64,000 bases of DNA from JBBPZK01 sp965219175 (lineage in GTDB: Bacteria; Actinomycetota; Rubrobacteria; Rubrobacterales; Rubrobacteraceae). Below, one piece after another: positions 1-12,155 of this stretch; the first letter of the stretch is position 1; the number at the start of each line of letters is the position of its first letter. Both the position numbers and the translations under genes were made by a program. The notes beneath the pieces are model-generated. The model searched no databases. It had not been told where the DNA came from and saw only the letters and a list, made by a program, of their open reading frames with translations. The stretch is from positions 2,356,001 through 2,420,000 of the forward strand of contig CBDCNI010000001.1 in the NCBI GenBank assembly GCA_965219175.1, given 5' to 3'.

Positions 1-1664
1 ATTTTGTTGTCGAACTCGTAGCCGGTCTCTTCGTTGTGCTCGACGTTGATGACCGCGTGGCCGTACTGGCCGCGACCACCTGTCTGACGCACAAACCGAC
101 CGTTGACGCCCTCGACGCGCTTGCGAATAGTCTCGCGATACGCAACCTGCGGGCGACCGATGTTCGCGTCCACCCGGAACTCGCGCAGGAGCCTGTCCAC
201 GATGATCTCCAGGTGAAGCTCGCCCATCCCGCTGATAATGGTCTGCCCAGTCTCCTCGTCACCGCGCACGGTGAAGGTCGGGTCTTCTTCGGCCAAGCGC
301 TGCAAGGCGGTGCTCAGTTTCTCCTGGTCTACCTTCGTCTTCGGCTCTATCGCCTGCGAGATAACCGGCTCCGGGAAGACCATCTGCTCCAGCACGATCT
401 GCTCCGGGTCGTCCGCCGAGATGAGCGTGTCGCCCGTCCCCGTATTTGACAGCCCGATGGCCGCCACCAACTCACCGGCGTACACTTCCTCGCGCTGCTC
501 GCGGCTGTTAGCGTGAAGCTGCAAGAGCCTACCCACGCGCTCGCGCCTGCCCTTGCTCGTGTTCATGATGTACGAACCGGCCTTGAGCGTCCCCGAATAA
601 ACCCGCATGTACGTCAGCTTCCCGACGTGCGGGTCGGACTGCACCTTGAAGGCGAGCGCCGCCAGCGGCCCGTCCTCATCAGCCGAACGCGTAACCTCCT
701 CGCCGTCCGGACCGATGCCGTGTATCGGCGGCACGTCCAGCGGGCTCGGCAGGTAGTCTATGACCCCGTCCAGAAGCGGCTGCACGCCCTTGTTCTTGAA
801 CGCCGAACCACAGAAGACAGGCGTCATCGCGGTGGCGAGCGTCGCCTGGCGGATGGCCGCCCGGATCTGGGGGATCTCCATCTCCTCGCCCTCCAGGTAC
901 ATCATCATCAACTCTTCGTCCTGGTCGGCGACGGCCTCCACGAGCTGCTCGCGATACTCCTCTGCGAGCGTCCGCATGTCCTCCGGGATCTCCGTCTCTT
1001 CCCAATCGGCCCCGAGGTCGTCCTTGTAGACGAGCGCCTTCATCTCAACGAGGTCCACGATCCCCTGAAACTCCGACTCAGCCCCGATAGGCAACTGCAC
1101 TGGGACGGCATTCGCGCCGAGCCGGTCCTTCATAGTCGCCACGGCCTTGTAGAAGTCCGCCCCGATACGGTCCATCTTGTTGACGAACGCGATCCTCGGC
1201 ACGTTGTACTTGTCAGCCTGACGCCACACGGTCTCCGACTGCGGTTCGACCCCGGCTACAGAGTCGAATAATGCAATGGAACCGTCCAGCACCCGCAAGC
1301 TTCGCTCCACCTCAACGGTAAAGTCAACGTGTCCGGGCGTGTCTATAATGTTGATCCGGTGTTGTTCGGGGATACGGCTGTGAACGGCGTCCTCGGTGGT
1401 CGACTTGCCACCCTTGCCGGAGCCTTCGAGGCCGCCCCAGAATACGGTTGTAGCGGCACTGGTTATCGTAATGCCGCGCTCGCGCTCCTGGGCCATCCAG
1501 TCCATAACGGCGTTTCCGTCGTGGACCTCGCCCAATTTGTGGGTGAGGCCGGTGTAGAGAAGGATGCGCTCGGTTGTCGTCGTCTTTCCCGCGTCAATGT
1601 GCGCCATGATCCCGATATTTCGGACCCGGCGTAGCGGGGTTTTTCTAGCCACAGATACGGCCAT
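1..1664 (-). CDS. fusA: Elongation factor G, 3' end cut by window edge
   Basis: Translocase GTPase of the ribosome, cytoplasmic. The reading frame opens with ATG at 1664, six bases after the rpsG stop, behind a modest GGTGATG ribosome binding site, and stays open to base 1, so the C-terminal part is missing from the window. The P-loop AHIDAGKT lies at residues 21-28, the G3 motif DTPGH at about 108-112 and the NKMD motif follows. Domain II and the start of domains III-IV are visible. A run of about 25 residues rich in Gly, Lys and Ser (residues 77-101) sits between the switch I segment and G3, clearly longer than in E. coli or Bacillus EF-G. It is the last gene of the rpsL-rpsG-fusA (str) operon. 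Confidence 0.97.
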   Translation of the reverse strand, partial: MAVSVARKTPLRRVRNIGIMAHIDAGKTTTTERILLYTGLTHKLGEVHDGNAVMDWMAQERERGITITSAATTVFWGGLEGSGKGGKSTTEDAVHSRIPEQHRINIIDTPGHVDFTVEVERSLRVLDGSIALFDSVAGVEPQSETVWRQADKYNVPRIAFVNKMDRIGADFYKAVATMKDRLGANAVPVQLPIGAESEFQGIVDLVEMKALVYKDDLGADWEETEIPEDMRTLAEEYREQLVEAVADQDEELMMMYLEGEEMEIPQIRAAIRQATLATAMTPVFCGSAFKNKGVQPLLDGVIDYLPSPLDVPPIHGIGPDGEEVTRSADEDGPLAALAFKVQSDPHVGKLTYMRVYSGTLKAGSYIMNTSKGRRERVGRLLQLHANSREQREEVYAGELVAAIGLSNTGTGDTLISADDPEQIVLEQMVFPEPVISQAIEPKTKVDQEKLSTALQRLAEEDPTFTVRGDEETGQTIISGMGELHLEIIVDRLLREFRVDANIGRPQVAYRETIRKRVEGVNGRFVRQTGGRGQYGHAVINVEHNEETGYEFDNK

Positions 1665-1670
1665 ATATCA

Positions 1671-2141
1671 TCACCATCTATAGTGTGCGAATGCCCGATT
1701 TGCCTCGGCCATTCTGTGTGTGTCTTCTTTACGCTTTACGCTGGTCCCGGTGTTGTCCTTCGCGTCGAGGATCTCACCGGCTATCCTGCGTCCCATCGTC
1801 TTCTCGCGCCGGGCGCGGGCGTAGCCGATCATCCAACGCAGGGCCAGCGTGTTTGCCCGCCGCGGTATTACCTCGATCGGGACCTGATAAGTCGCCCCGC
1901 CAACCCGGCGGCTGCGAACTTCGAGACGCGGCTTGACGTTGTCGACCGCGTTGTTGAGCACGGTCACCGGGTTCGTTCCAGTCCGCTCCTCGACTATCGA
2001 GAGGGCGTTGTAGACCAGTTTCTCGGCGGTGCTCTTCTTACCGTCCAGCATGATCTTGTTGATCACCTGCTGCACGAGCACGCTGCCGTACACCGTGTCA
2101 CCGGAGATTTTTTTCTTTGGTGGTGCTGCTCTTCTCGGCAC
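1671..2141 (-). CDS. rpsG: 30S ribosomal protein S7
   Basis: Primary 16S rRNA-binding protein that nucleates folding of the 30S head. 156 residues, the standard bacterial length, starting MPRRAAPPKKK and carrying the family segments KIMLDGKKSTAE and RRVGGATYQVP, ending in the HRMAEANRAFAHYRW-type tail. It lies 13 bases downstream of rpsL and six bases upstream of fusA, so all three are translated from one str-operon message. Nothing unusual is seen. Confidence 0.98.
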   Translation of the reverse strand: MPRRAAPPKKKISGDTVYGSVLVQQVINKIMLDGKKSTAEKLVYNALSIVEERTGTNPVTVLNNAVDNVKPRLEVRSRRVGGATYQVPIEVIPRRANTLALRWMIGYARARREKTMGRRIAGEILDAKDNTGTSVKRKEDTHRMAEANRAFAHYRW

Positions 2142-2154
2142 TTGCCCTTCCTCC

Positions 2155-2523
2155 CTACGCCTTCTTCGTACCGTACTTGGAACGGCCCTGCTTGCGGTTG
2201 TTGACCCCCAGAGTATCCAGGGAACCCCGCACTACCTTATACCTGACACCCGGCAAGTCCTTTACCCGACCGCCGCGCACGAGCACCACGGAGTGCTCCT
2301 GCAAATTGTGTCCCTCACCCGGTATGTAGGCCGTTATCTCCACGCCGTTAGTAAGACGGACCCTGGCGATCTTCCGCAAAGCCGAGTTCGGCTTCTTGGG
2401 CGTGTAGGTCGAGACGCGGGTGCAGACGCCGCGACGCTGGGGCGAACCCTGCAACGCGGGCGTCGCCGACTTCTCTTTCCTTACCTTCCGCTCGTCACGC
2501 ACGAGCTGATTGGTCGTCGGCAC
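2155..2523 (-). CDS. rpsL: 30S ribosomal protein S12
   Basis: Decoding-centre protein of the small subunit. 122 residues. The start codon is GTG at 2523 with AAAGGATG about ten bases upstream. The TPKKPNSALRK loop keeps the lysines whose change gives streptomycin resistance, so the protein has the ordinary sensitive-type sequence there, and GGRVKDLPGVRY keeps the second loop. First gene of the str operon, transcribed from the strong promoter at 2635-2663. Confidence 0.98.
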   Translation of the reverse strand: MPTTNQLVRDERKVRKEKSATPALQGSPQRRGVCTRVSTYTPKKPNSALRKIARVRLTNGVEITAYIPGEGHNLQEHSVVLVRGGRVKDLPGVRYKVVRGSLDTLGVNNRKQGRSKYGTKKA

Positions 2524-2634
2524 AGCCGCGCCATCCTTTCTTTCCGTGGAAAAGGTCCTACTACAAATTACAGTAAAACGCGCCGCAACCGACAGACATG
2601 CCCATAGGCAGCCCTATAACAGCCACGACACGTT

Positions 2635-2663
2635 ATTCTAGGTCCGGGGAGACGTTATGTCAA
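2635..2663 (-). promoter_or_regulatory. Near-consensus sigma-70-type promoter of the str operon
   Basis: On the minus strand TTGACA (2663-2658), a spacer of exactly 17 bases and TAGAAT (2640-2635). Transcription would start near 2628 and leave a leader of about 105 bases before rpsL. It lies just downstream of the rpoC terminator, so rpsL-rpsG-fusA can be expressed independently of rpoBC. Confidence 0.8.
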
Positions 2664-2690
2664 GCTCACGTTTCGTCTCTGCCAGGGAGA

Positions 2691-2715
2691 AAGGCCGGGG
2701 CGTGAGGCCCCGACC
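2691..2715 (-). terminator. Rho-independent terminator after rpoC
   Basis: Minus-strand hairpin with a nine-pair G+C-rich stem (GGTCGGGGC / GCCCCGGCC, one G-U pair) and a CTCAC-type loop, followed by TTTCT. It begins about 20 bases after the rpoC stop and separates the rpoBC transcript from the str operon. Confidence 0.8.
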
Positions 2716-2737
2716 CAAAAACCTATCTTCCGACCGG

Positions 2738-5700
2738 CTAAGAAGCAGCTATGTCTAGCTCTTCGGCTTCCCGGGCTTCGTAACCCTCGACCGTAACGGC
2801 GAGCTGCCGGTATCGGGGCAAGCCGGTCGCCGCCGGTATGAGCTTCCCGATTATGACGTTCTCCTTGAGGCCGGCGAGGCTGTCCATCTTGCCCTCGATG
2901 GCCGCGTCGGTCAGGACGCGGGCAGTCTCCTGGAAGGAAGCCGCCGAAAGGAAGCTGTCCGTCGCGAGAGACGCTTTGGTGATGCCCATGAGGACCGTGT
3001 GGAACGTGGCCGGCTGGCCGTCTTCCTCCTCGATGCTCTCGTTGAGAGCCCGCACGGTGAAGCGGTCGGCGACCTGCTCCGGCAGGAGGTTGGTGTCACC
3101 GGGGTCGTCCACGACGACCTTGCGGAGCATCTGGCGCACTATGACTTCGATGTGCTTGTCGTGGATGTCCACGCCCTGAGCCCGGTAGACCCGCTGCACC
3201 TCTTCGACCAGGTAACGCTCCGTGGCGGTAGTGCCGCGGTCGTAGGCCTGATCGTTTTCGAGAATAGCGTGCGGATAGACGGAGCCTTCGGTGATCGGGG
3301 TGCTAGCCAAAACCTCGGCGCCCTCTATGATCCCCGGCTTCAAGAGCTGACGCTCGACCCGGTACTCGCGGCTCTCGGTGCCGTCCGCGGAGGTCAGCAC
3401 GACCTTTATCATCCGGTCGGAATCCGTCTCCTCGAAGGTGACGGCACCGTCGATCTCGGCGATGGTCGCCTCCGCCTTCGGGTGCCGCGCCTCGAAAAGC
3501 TCGACGACCCTTGGGAGGCCTGCGGTGATGTCCTCACCCGCGATACCACCCGTGTGGAAGGTACGCATCGTGAGCTGCGTCCCCGGCTCGCCGATTGACT
3601 GGGCCGCGATGATGCCTACGGCCTCGCCGACGTCGACCGGCTTGTAAGTCGAGAGCGCCCGACCGTAGCACGCCTGGCAGACGCCGTGCGCGTTCTCGCA
3701 CTTGGAAGGCGACCTGACGGAGACCATGGTCTCGCGCGGCAACTCCTCTAGCCAAGCCGCCAGCAGGCGTGGCGTAATATCCACCCCTGCTTCGCCTATG
3801 ACCTCGCCCGTCTCCGGGTTTACGAGGTCGCGGGCAAGGAAGCGGGCCGCGACAGAGTCGTTCGCGTCGCCCTGACCGCCGTCGAGGTAGAGCGGGAGGT
3901 CTATGTAGCCCTTCGAGCCGCAATCCTCGCCGGAAACGACAACGTCCTGGGACACGTCCACGAGCCTACGGGTAAGGTAACCCGAGTCGGCCGTCCGCAG
4001 GGCGGTGTCGGCCTGGCCCTTCCGGGCGCCGTGGGTAGAGGTGAAGTATTCGAGGACGGAGAGCCCTTCGATGAAGTTGCTCTTCACGGGCTCGGGGATG
4101 ATCTCACCCTTCGTGTTCGTCATAAGGCCGCGCATACCGGCGAGCTGGGTGAAGTTCGAGTAGTTACCCCGGGCGCCCGAGTTAGCCATCATGTAGATCG
4201 GGTTGAAACGCCAGAGGTTCCCCTTCATGGCGTCCTCGACCTCGTTCTTGGCCTGCGTCCAGAGCCCGATGATCCGCTCCAGCCGCTCGTCGTCGGAGAT
4301 GAAGCCCTGGTCCCACTGGTCCTCTATGTCCTCGACGAGGCCCTCGTAGCGGCCCATGATCTCCTCTTTCTGCTCCGGCACCACGATGTCGTTCTTGCCG
4401 ACTGAGATCCCCGCCTTGGTGGACGTGTGGAATCCGACCCTCTTGAGGGTGTCCAGGAGCTGACTGACCAGTTCCGTCGGATAGCGCTCGACGTACTCGG
4501 CGACTACGTCTTTTATCTCACCTTTACGCAGCGTGTGGTTGATGTAGTTGTACTGAGAGGGCTCGTAGATTTCACCGAGATAGTCCCGCAAGGTCTGCTC
4601 GATGTTCTCGTTGTACAGGACGCGCCCGAGCGTAGTCTCTATCCGCTCGCCGTTCCTGCGCGTGAGGACCTTGTCGTGGAGCTTGAGCGTACCTTCTTTA
4701 TAGGCGGCCTCCGCCTCGTCATAAGAGGAGATGAGGCTCTTGACCTCTTGCCCCTCGAAGTCGTCGTCGTCGGCGTAGGTTATGTAGTAGAGGCCGAGAA
4801 CCATGTCCTGCGACGGGACCGCTATCGGGAACCCGTTCGCCGGCTGGAGAATGTTCTGCGTCGAGAGCATCAGGATGCGCGCCTCGGCCTGGGCCTCCGG
4901 GGAGAGCGGCACGTGGACCGCCATCTGGTCGCCGTCGAAGTCCGCGTTGAACGCCGCGCAAACCAGCGGATGGACCTGTATAGCCTTACCCTCGACCAAC
5001 ACCGGCTCGAAAGCCTGGATGCCGAGACGATGGAGCGTCGGGGCGCGGTTCAGGAACACGGGATGTTCCTTGATCACGTCCTCCAGAACGTCCCACACCT
5101 CCGGCCGCAACCGCTCGACCATCTGCTTGGCGCTCCGGATGTTCGGCGCGAGCGCCCGGTCCACGAGAACCTTCATAACAAACGGCTTGAACAACTCGAC
5201 CGCCATCAGCCGCGGTAGCCCGCACTGATGCATCTGGAGCCCAGGACCGACCACGATCACGCTCCGGCCGGAGTAATCCACGCGCTTTCCGAGTAGGTTC
5301 TGGCGGAAGCGTCCCTGCTTACCCTTGAGCATGTCCGAGAGAGACTTGAGCGGCCGATTGCCGGCCCCGGTTACCGCCCGTCCGCGCCTGCCGTTGTCGA
5401 ACAGGGCGTCCACGGCCTCCTGGAGCATCCGCTTTTCGTTGTTTACGATCACGTCCGGAGCCCCGAGGTCCAGAAGCCTCCTGAGCCTGTTGTTCCGGTT
5501 TATTACACGCCGGTACAGGTCGTTCAGGTCGCTGGTGGCGAAACGTCCGCCGTCTAGCTGGACCATCGGGCGCAGGTCCGGCGGCAGCACCGGAACGGCA
5601 TCTATTATCATCCACTCCGGCAGGTTGTTACTGGTTCGGAAGGCGTCCACGACCTTCAGGCGCTTTATCGCCTTCTGGCGCTTCTGGCCCTTCGCGTTTG

Positions 5701-6625
5701 CGACGGTGTCGCGCAACTCCTGCGCTTCCTCTTCGAGATTTACCTGCTGGATGAGGTCCCGAATAGACTCGGCGCCCATGCCTCCCCGGAAGTACACGCC
5801 GTAGCCGTACTCGTCGCCGAAGCGGTCCTTCATCTCGCGGAAGAGTTCCTCGTCGTCCACGATCTGACGCGGCTCCAGAGTCTGGAACTCCTCCCACGCC
5901 CGGCGGGTCAGCTCTATCTGCTCGTTCACGGAGCGCTCGATGTCGGCGGCAGACTCCTCGGCCTCTTTGCGGACCTTCGCCAGGGTCGTTTCCCGATCCT
6001 CCTCGGCGATCTCCGCGTACTCCTCGGTCAACTCGTCGGCGGGGCTCTCGCCGTTTATGACGCCCTCGCGCCTGGTACGCATCTCCTGAGCCTGGACGAT
6101 CTCCTCATCCCGGTCCTCTTCGAGCTGGTGGATCTCATCTTCCACCTGATTGCGCAAGGTGTCGATGTCGTTCGCCCGCTCCTCCCGGTCAACCCAGGTG
6201 ACGATGGAGCTTGCGAAGTACAGCACCCGGTCGAGGTCCTTCGGGCTGATGTCGAGCAGGTAACCCATCCGGCTCGGCACGCCCTTGACAAACCACACGT
6301 GCGCTATGGGGGCGGCCAACTCTATATGGCCCATCCTGTCGCGCCGCACGCGGGCGCGGGTTACCTCCACGCCGCACCGCTCGCAGATAATGCCCTTGAA
6401 ACGAATTCTCTTGTACTTACCGCAGTAGCACTCCCAGTCCTTCGAGGGACCGAAGATCCGCTCGCAGAACAGGCCGTCCTTCTCGGGACGCAGGGTGCGG
6501 TAGTTGATGGTCTCGGGCTTCGTTACCTCGCCGCGAGACCACTCCCGGATCTCCTCGGCCGAAGCGAGGCCGATGGAGATCTTCTCCAGCTTGTTTATGT
6601 CGATGTCGCGCTCTAAACCTTGCAA
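2738..6625 (-). CDS. rpoC: RNA polymerase beta' subunit
   Basis: Catalytic subunit of RNA polymerase, 1295 residues. The start is TTG at 6625, three bases after the rpoB stop, with GGAGGG inside the end of rpoB as ribosome binding site. The N-terminal zinc site is C66, C68, C81 and C84. The active-site motif NADFDGDQ that holds the catalytic Mg is intact, and the second cysteine cluster (DCGSKG plus CENAHGVCQAC) is present. The coiled-coil segment between about residues 120 and 260 is long and acidic, as in actinobacterial beta' proteins. It forms one transcription unit with rpoB and ends in a strong terminator. Confidence 0.98.
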   Translation of the reverse strand: MQGLERDIDINKLEKISIGLASAEEIREWSRGEVTKPETINYRTLRPEKDGLFCERIFGPSKDWECYCGKYKRIRFKGIICERCGVEVTRARVRRDRMGHIELAAPIAHVWFVKGVPSRMGYLLDISPKDLDRVLYFASSIVTWVDREERANDIDTLRNQVEDEIHQLEEDRDEEIVQAQEMRTRREGVINGESPADELTEEYAEIAEEDRETTLAKVRKEAEESAADIERSVNEQIELTRRAWEEFQTLEPRQIVDDEELFREMKDRFGDEYGYGVYFRGGMGAESIRDLIQQVNLEEEAQELRDTVANAKGQKRQKAIKRLKVVDAFRTSNNLPEWMIIDAVPVLPPDLRPMVQLDGGRFATSDLNDLYRRVINRNNRLRRLLDLGAPDVIVNNEKRMLQEAVDALFDNGRRGRAVTGAGNRPLKSLSDMLKGKQGRFRQNLLGKRVDYSGRSVIVVGPGLQMHQCGLPRLMAVELFKPFVMKVLVDRALAPNIRSAKQMVERLRPEVWDVLEDVIKEHPVFLNRAPTLHRLGIQAFEPVLVEGKAIQVHPLVCAAFNADFDGDQMAVHVPLSPEAQAEARILMLSTQNILQPANGFPIAVPSQDMVLGLYYITYADDDDFEGQEVKSLISSYDEAEAAYKEGTLKLHDKVLTRRNGERIETTLGRVLYNENIEQTLRDYLGEIYEPSQYNYINHTLRKGEIKDVVAEYVERYPTELVSQLLDTLKRVGFHTSTKAGISVGKNDIVVPEQKEEIMGRYEGLVEDIEDQWDQGFISDDERLERIIGLWTQAKNEVEDAMKGNLWRFNPIYMMANSGARGNYSNFTQLAGMRGLMTNTKGEIIPEPVKSNFIEGLSVLEYFTSTHGARKGQADTALRTADSGYLTRRLVDVSQDVVVSGEDCGSKGYIDLPLYLDGGQGDANDSVAARFLARDLVNPETGEVIGEAGVDITPRLLAAWLEELPRETMVSVRSPSKCENAHGVCQACYGRALSTYKPVDVGEAVGIIAAQSIGEPGTQLTMRTFHTGGIAGEDITAGLPRVVELFEARHPKAEATIAEIDGAVTFEETDSDRMIKVVLTSADGTESREYRVERQLLKPGIIEGAEVLASTPITEGSVYPHAILENDQAYDRGTTATERYLVEEVQRVYRAQGVDIHDKHIEVIVRQMLRKVVVDDPGDTNLLPEQVADRFTVRALNESIEEEDGQPATFHTVLMGITKASLATDSFLSAASFQETARVLTDAAIEGKMDSLAGLKENVIIGKLIPAATGLPRYRQLAVTVEGYEAREAEELDIAAS

Positions 6626-6628
6626 GCT

Positions 6629-10054
<3,426 letters not shown>

Positions 10055-10161
10055 ATCTTACCCCTCCCATCAGGCGTAGTCAACCCGAATGAGAGTGGAT
10101 ATGAAAAATTTATAGAAACAAATTCGCCGACTCGAAAGCCGACGCCCGAAGTGTAGCACTT

Positions 10162-10297
10162 CTGGCAGCCTGTCAGCAAGTTTTCTCCGCTTTGCTTCGC
10201 ACGTCCGCACGAAAGCGGCGCTCCCCGCGTGAGAAGCGCCGCTCTACTCAGCTTTTAGCTGGCCGGCTGAAGTGCTGAAAAGCTGACGAGCTTACTT
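10162..10297. repeat. Inverted octamer array downstream of rplL (locus 1)
   Basis: Plus-strand view: two units of NNNKCAGC (10162-10177), then about 80 bases that include the rplL terminator, then five contiguous 8-bp units of the form GCTGANNN (10258-10297, the first and last degenerate). The second arm ends two bases from the rplL TAG stop. Read in the direction of rplL the order is NNNTCAGC units and then GCTGANNN units, so the two arms can pair as short TCAGC/GCTGA helices separated by three-base internal loops. The same design recurs at 15474-15650 and 55444-55565. Confidence 0.8.
10211..10245 (-). terminator. Rho-independent terminator after rplL
   Basis: Minus strand: stem AGCGGCGCTT / GAGCGCCGCT with a loop CTCACGCGGG-like and then TTTCG. 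It would reduce ribosomal-protein transcription reading into rpoB, as in other bacteria where rplJL and rpoBC are expressed at different levels. Confidence 0.7.
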
Positions 10298-10299
10298 GA

Positions 10300-10680
10300 C
10301 TATTTGACCTCGACGGTGGCGCCTGCCTCTTCCAGCTTCGCCTTGAGCGCGTCGGCGTCTTCCCTGGAGACAGCCTCCTTGACGGGGTTGGGGGCGTCGT
10401 CGACGAGCGCCTTCGCCTCTTTGAGGCCGAGGCCGGTAGCGGCCCGGACTTCTTTGATCACCTGGATCTTCTTTCCGCCCGCCGCCTGGAGCACGACGTC
10501 GAACTCGGTCTGCTCCTCCTCGGCGGCTGCGCCGTCGGTGGCGGGTCCGGCGGCCGGGCCGGCGGCCACGGCGGTCGCGGAGACGCCGAAGCGCTCCTCC
10601 AGAGACTTCACGAGCTCCGAAAGCTCGAGCACCGTCATGTTCTCTATCGTCTCCATCAACTCTTGCTGATCTACTGCCAT
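10300..10680 (-). CDS. rplL: 50S ribosomal protein L7/L12
   Basis: Stalk protein that recruits translation factors. 126 residues: N-terminal dimerisation helices (MTVLELSELVKSLEERFGV), an Ala/Gly-rich hinge at about 37-55, then the C-terminal factor-binding domain with KIQVIKEVRAATGLGLKEAK. ATG at 10680 has AGGAGG nine bases upstream. It lies 54 bases after rplJ. The stop TAG is followed at once by the octamer array of locus 1. Confidence 0.98.
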   Translation of the reverse strand: MAVDQQELMETIENMTVLELSELVKSLEERFGVSATAVAAGPAAGPATDGAAAEEEQTEFDVVLQAAGGKKIQVIKEVRAATGLGLKEAKALVDDAPNPVKEAVSREDADALKAKLEEAGATVEVK

Positions 10681-10733
10681 TTCTAAAGTCCTCCTGACTT
10701 CTGTTTACTTACTGCTTACGTTTGCTACCGCGT

Positions 10734-11285
10734 TTACTCGGCGGTCTCGGCCGGGGCCGAACCCTCCGCGCTCTGCTTCTGCTCGGCGATTTGGCCGAGC
10801 GCCACGACGAGCCCCTGGACGGTATTGTTCAGGACCATGACGAAGCTCGTGAGCGGCGAGGATATGCCACCGACGACCTGTGCGATCAGCTGCTCGCGGC
10901 TCGGCAACTTGCTCAGGGCCACAACGTCGGCCTCGCCGAGGACCCGTCCGCCCTCCAGAATGCCGCCCTTGAGCGTGAAGGTCTCGATCTCATCCGAGAA
11001 CTCCGCCATCAACTTCGCGCTCGTAACCGGGTCTTCGGAAAAAGCGATAGCCGTCGGCCCGATCAAGAACCCCGTAAAGTCCCCGTCTATGCCGGCGGCG
11101 TCCGCGGCCCTTCGGGCCAGCGTATTCTTCGCCACCACGAACTCGACGCCCGACTCCCGGCTGCGCGCCCTGAGACGGGTGCTCTGGGCGACGTCCATGC
11201 CCTGGTAATCGACCACGAGCGCACTGCCCTGTCCCAGACGCTCCGTAAGCTCGTCTATGACCCGCGTCTTGTCTTCTCGTTTCAC
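10734..11285 (-). CDS. rplJ: 50S ribosomal protein L10
   Basis: Base of the L12 stalk. 183 residues from a GTG start at 11285, preceded by GAGGAG. The N-terminal rRNA-binding domain carries DKTRVIDELTERL and VAKNTLARRA, and the C-terminal helix for L12 binding ends in a Glu/Ala-rich tail. The gene is preceded by an L10 leader, so translation of rplJL is probably autoregulated by the L10-L12 complex. Confidence 0.97.
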   Translation of the reverse strand: MKREDKTRVIDELTERLGQGSALVVDYQGMDVAQSTRLRARSRESGVEFVVAKNTLARRAADAAGIDGDFTGFLIGPTAIAFSEDPVTSAKLMAEFSDEIETFTLKGGILEGGRVLGEADVVALSKLPSREQLIAQVVGGISSPLTSFVMVLNNTVQGLVVALGQIAEQKQSAEGSAPAETAE

Positions 11286-11309
11286 CTCTCACAACTCCTC
11301 TACACGTAG

Positions 11310-11341
11310 AAAACCCCGGAGCCGCAGAGGCATCCGGGGCT
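11310..11341 (-). promoter_or_regulatory. Hairpin between L10 leader and rplJ, possible attenuator
   Basis: Minus strand AGCCCCGGA ... TCCGGGGTTTTC: a seven-pair stem followed by four T. It lies between the L10 leader and the rplJ ribosome binding site, the position of an intrinsic attenuator in Bacillus-type L10 leaders. The T tract is short, so it may instead be a structural element. Confidence 0.5.
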
Positions 11342-11359
11342 TTATAAAGCTCCCTCGCT

Positions 11360-11432
11360 CCGCGACCTCGGCCGGGTTCTCCTCTTTAGGGAGGACAATT
11401 AAGCTCTCGCCCCGACTGTCTGTGGTCTCGTA
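11360..11432 (-). ncRNA. Ribosomal protein L10 leader
   Basis: The 180-base gap between rplA and rplJ contains the conserved core of the L10 leader on the minus strand: CCACAGACAGTCGGGG (11425-11410), then GCTTAAT, a short AGAGGA hairpin and CCCGGCCGAGGT (to about 11363). In other bacteria this structure binds L10(L12)4 and represses rplJ-rplL. Matched by eye; a covariance-model search would settle the exact limits. Confidence 0.75.
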
Positions 11433-11465
11433 CTGGTTTGAATTTTTTAAACTACGACCGAGATA

Positions 11466-12155
11466 CTAATCCTTCTCTATCGCGGGGTCAACCTTGATCG
11501 AAGGTCCCATCGTGGTCGTGATGACGACCGACTTGAAATATTTACCCTTCACCGGCGCGGGCCGCACCCGCTGAAGCTCCTCACGTAGGGAGAAGTAATT
11601 CTCTATTAGAGACTCAAGGTCGAAGGACTTCTTGCCGAGGATGCTGTGGATGATCCCGTAGCGGTCCACCCGGTACTCGATCTTCCCCTTCTTTATGTCC
11701 TCGACCGCCCGGCCAACGTCCATCGTGACCGTCCCGCTCTTCGGGTTCGGCATCAGGCCGCGCGGGCCGAGGATCTGACCGAGTCGCCCGACCGTGCTCA
11801 TCTGGTCCGGGGTGGCGACCGCGACGTCGAAGTCCATGAAACCTTCGTCCCGGATGCGGGCCGCCAAATCGTCGGCGCCGACAACGTCAGCCCCGGCTTC
11901 CTCCGCCTCCCGACCTTTCTCACCATCGGCGAAGACCGCCACCCGCTGAGTCTTGCCAGTGCCGTTCGGCAGCATCAAAGTGCCCCGGACCATCTGATCC
12001 GCCCTTCGCGGGTCCACGTTCAAGTTGACGTGCGCCTCGACGCTCTCGTCGAACTTCGCCCCTTCGAGCCCCTTCAAAAGCTCCAGGGCGTCGCGCGGCG
12101 TGTAAAACCGCTCCGTATCGATCCGCTGCTTCTGCTCCGCTAGTCTTCTACCCAT
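11466..12155 (-). CDS. rplA: 50S ribosomal protein L1
   Basis: 229 residues. L1 stalk protein, and in many bacteria a translational repressor of its own operon. Contains the conserved MSTVGRLGQILGPRGLMPNPK segment followed by GTVTMDVGRAVEDIKKGKIEYR. The ATG at 12155 overlaps the end of rplK by eight bases (ATGGGTAG), indicating coupled translation. Confidence 0.98.
   Translation of the reverse strand: MGRRLAEQKQRIDTERFYTPRDALELLKGLEGAKFDESVEAHVNLNVDPRRADQMVRGTLMLPNGTGKTQRVAVFADGEKGREAEEAGADVVGADDLAARIRDEGFMDFDVAVATPDQMSTVGRLGQILGPRGLMPNPKSGTVTMDVGRAVEDIKKGKIEYRVDRYGIIHSILGKKSFDLESLIENYFSLREELQRVRPAPVKGKYFKSVVITTTMGPSIKVDPAIEKD

Noticed and set aside
10055..10090. TTGACT-N17-TAAGAT directly in front of the rpoB ATG
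   Set aside because: Transcription from it would begin inside rpoB and remove the start codon. The -10-like part is the spacer between the ribosome binding site and ATG.
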